From positions 16,968,505 to 17,032,504 of the forward strand of contig OZ038314.1 in the NCBI GenBank assembly GCA_964035775.1: a DNA stretch of 64,000 bases, read 5' to 3'. Positions 62,731 through 64,000 of this stretch are shown one piece after another. Origin of the DNA: Osedax frankpressi (taxonomy: Eukaryota; Annelida; Polychaeta; Sabellida; Siboglinidae). A program made the position numbers and the translations under genes. The notes under the pieces were generated by a model. It had not been told where the DNA came from, made no database searches, and saw nothing but the letters and a program-made list of their open reading frames with translations. Each line of letters starts with the position of its first letter. Position 1 is the first letter of the stretch.

Positions 62731-64000
62731 TTTAAACAATCTATTTAATCAATCTATTTAAACAATCTATTTAAACAATCTATTTAAACAATCTATTTAA
62801 ACAATCTATTTAAACAATCTATTTAAACAATCTATTTAAACAATCTATTTAAACAATCTATTTAAACAATCTATTTAAACAATCTATTTAAACAATCTAT
62901 TTAAACAATCTATTTAAACAATCTATTTAAACAATCTATTTAAACAATCTATTTAAACAATCTATTTAAACAATCTATTTAAACAATCTATTTAAACAAT
63001 CTATTTAAACAATCTATTTAAACAATCTATTTAAACAATCTATTTAAACAATCTATTTAAACAATCTATTTAAACAATCTATTTAAACAATCTATTTAAA
63101 CAATCTATTTAAACAATCTATTTAAACAATCTATTTAAACAATCTATTTAAACAATCTATTTAAACAATCTATTTAAACAATCTATTTAAACAATCTATT
63201 TAAACAATCTATTTAAACAATCTATTTAAACAATCTATTTAAACAATCTATTTAAACAATCTATTTAAACAATCTATTTAAACAATCTATTTAAACAATC
63301 TATTTAAACAATCTATTTAAACAATCTATTTAAACAATCTATTTAAACAATCTATTTAAACAATCTATTTAAACAATCTATTTAAACAATCTATTTAAAC
63401 AATCTATTTAAACAATCTATTTAAACAATCTATTTAAACAATCTATTTAAACAATCTATTTAAACAATCTATTTAAACAATCTATTTAAACAATCTATTT
63501 AAACAATCTATTTAAACAATCTATTTAAACAATCTATTTAAACAATCTATTTAAACAATCTATTTAAACAATCTATTTAAACAATCTATTTAAACAATCT
63601 ATTTAAACAATCTATATAAACAATCTATTTAAACAATCTATTTAAACAATCTATTTAAACAATCTATTTAAACAATCTATTTAAACAATCTATTTAAACA
63701 ATCTATTTAAACAATCTATTTAAACAATCTATTTAAACAATCTATTTAAACAATCTATTTAAACAATCTATTTAAACAATCTATTTAAACAATCTATTTA
63801 AACAATCTATTTAAACAATCTATTTAAACAATCTATTTAAACAATCTATTTAAACAATCTATTTAAACAATCTATTTAAACAATCTATTTAAACAATCTA
63901 TTTAAACAATCTATTTAAACAATCTATTTAAACAATCTATTTAAACAATCTATTTAAACAATCTATTTAAACAATCTATTTAAACAATCTATTTAAACAA
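62731..64000. repeat. 13-bp satellite (TATTTAAACAATC)n running off the window
   Basis: About 97 near-identical 13-bp units to the end of the window; one variant (TATATAAAC) near 63611. The array continues beyond 64000. Confidence 0.97.

Larger units (their letters stand above)
54817..64000. other. AT-rich region upstream of SUZ12, no gene found
   Basis: Should contain the missing first SUZ12 exon or exons and promoter, which I could not identify. Noted contents: an inverted repeat (54936-55007 overlaps its start), TA microsatellites (about 56805-56893, 59518-59565, 60283-60412, 61678-61722), a GC-rich patch with 23-bp repeats (59690-60010), a perfect palindrome (60466-60514), a telomere-like tract (61309-61334), and a satellite at the right edge. 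A 69-codon minus-strand frame at 57114-57323 looks protein-like but has no homology I recognise. Confidence 0.6.

Noticed and set aside
1-64000. tRNA and rRNA genes
   Set aside because: No cloverleaf with a GGTTCRAATCC-type box and no conserved rRNA core stretches were seen on either strand by eye.

Overview
This window is nuclear DNA from an animal with a very AT-rich genome. The evidence is five intron-bearing or long coding units whose exons are clearly more GC-balanced than their AT-rich surroundings, joined by GT/AG introns that keep frame across every junction I traced. Four are recognisable animal orthologues: L2HGDH (mitochondrial L-2-hydroxyglutarate dehydrogenase), ACBD3 (Golgi scaffold GCP60), SPATA7 (ciliary connecting-zone protein) and SUZ12 (Polycomb PRC2 subunit). 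I cannot name the species; the mix of conserved animal genes, short introns and many minisatellites suggests an invertebrate or other non-vertebrate animal.

Layout. 1-9.25 kb is AT-rich intergenic DNA with TA microsatellites and a roughly 0.6 kb (CCCTCT)n tract. 9.26-14.11 kb holds L2HGDH on the minus strand (eight exons; the N-terminal exon was not found). 14.1-19.0 kb is the head-to-head spacer between L2HGDH and ACBD3. It contains two direct copies of a segment of about 0.3 kb. One copy abuts the ACBD3 start, and the other is split by a 1.6 kb element with inverted ends. Decayed coding sequence lies between them. 19.0-28.5 kb is ACBD3 on the plus strand, complete from ATG to stop, with two alternative versions of the first GOLD-domain exon. 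28.5-33.0 kb is intergenic and carries a 1.72 kb hAT DNA transposon with intact terminal repeats and an 8-bp target duplication. 33.0-40.65 kb is SPATA7 (plus; first exon not found), with a 1.5 kb 13-bp satellite in one intron. 41.38-42.69 kb is an unrecognised Ser/His/Arg-rich protein built partly from a 33-bp coding minisatellite. 43.29-54.82 kb is SUZ12 (minus; N-terminal exon not found), which ends in an unusually long extension of about 620 residues. One of its introns is almost entirely a 2.1 kb 12-bp satellite. 54.8-64 kb is AT-rich intergenic DNA, with a perfect 49-bp palindrome, a short interstitial telomere-like tract, and a 13-bp satellite that runs off the end of the window.

The genes act in different compartments (mitochondrion, Golgi, cilium, chromatin) and show no pathway link; this is ordinary animal gene order. 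The most interesting features are structural: (1) a phase-locked pair of mutually exclusive exons in ACBD3; (2) several introns in which the tandem repeat includes, or begins at, the 5' splice site, so the donor itself is duplicated in tandem; (3) the SUZ12 tail; (4) the duplicated ACBD3 upstream segment, which records a transposon insertion against a paralogous empty site.
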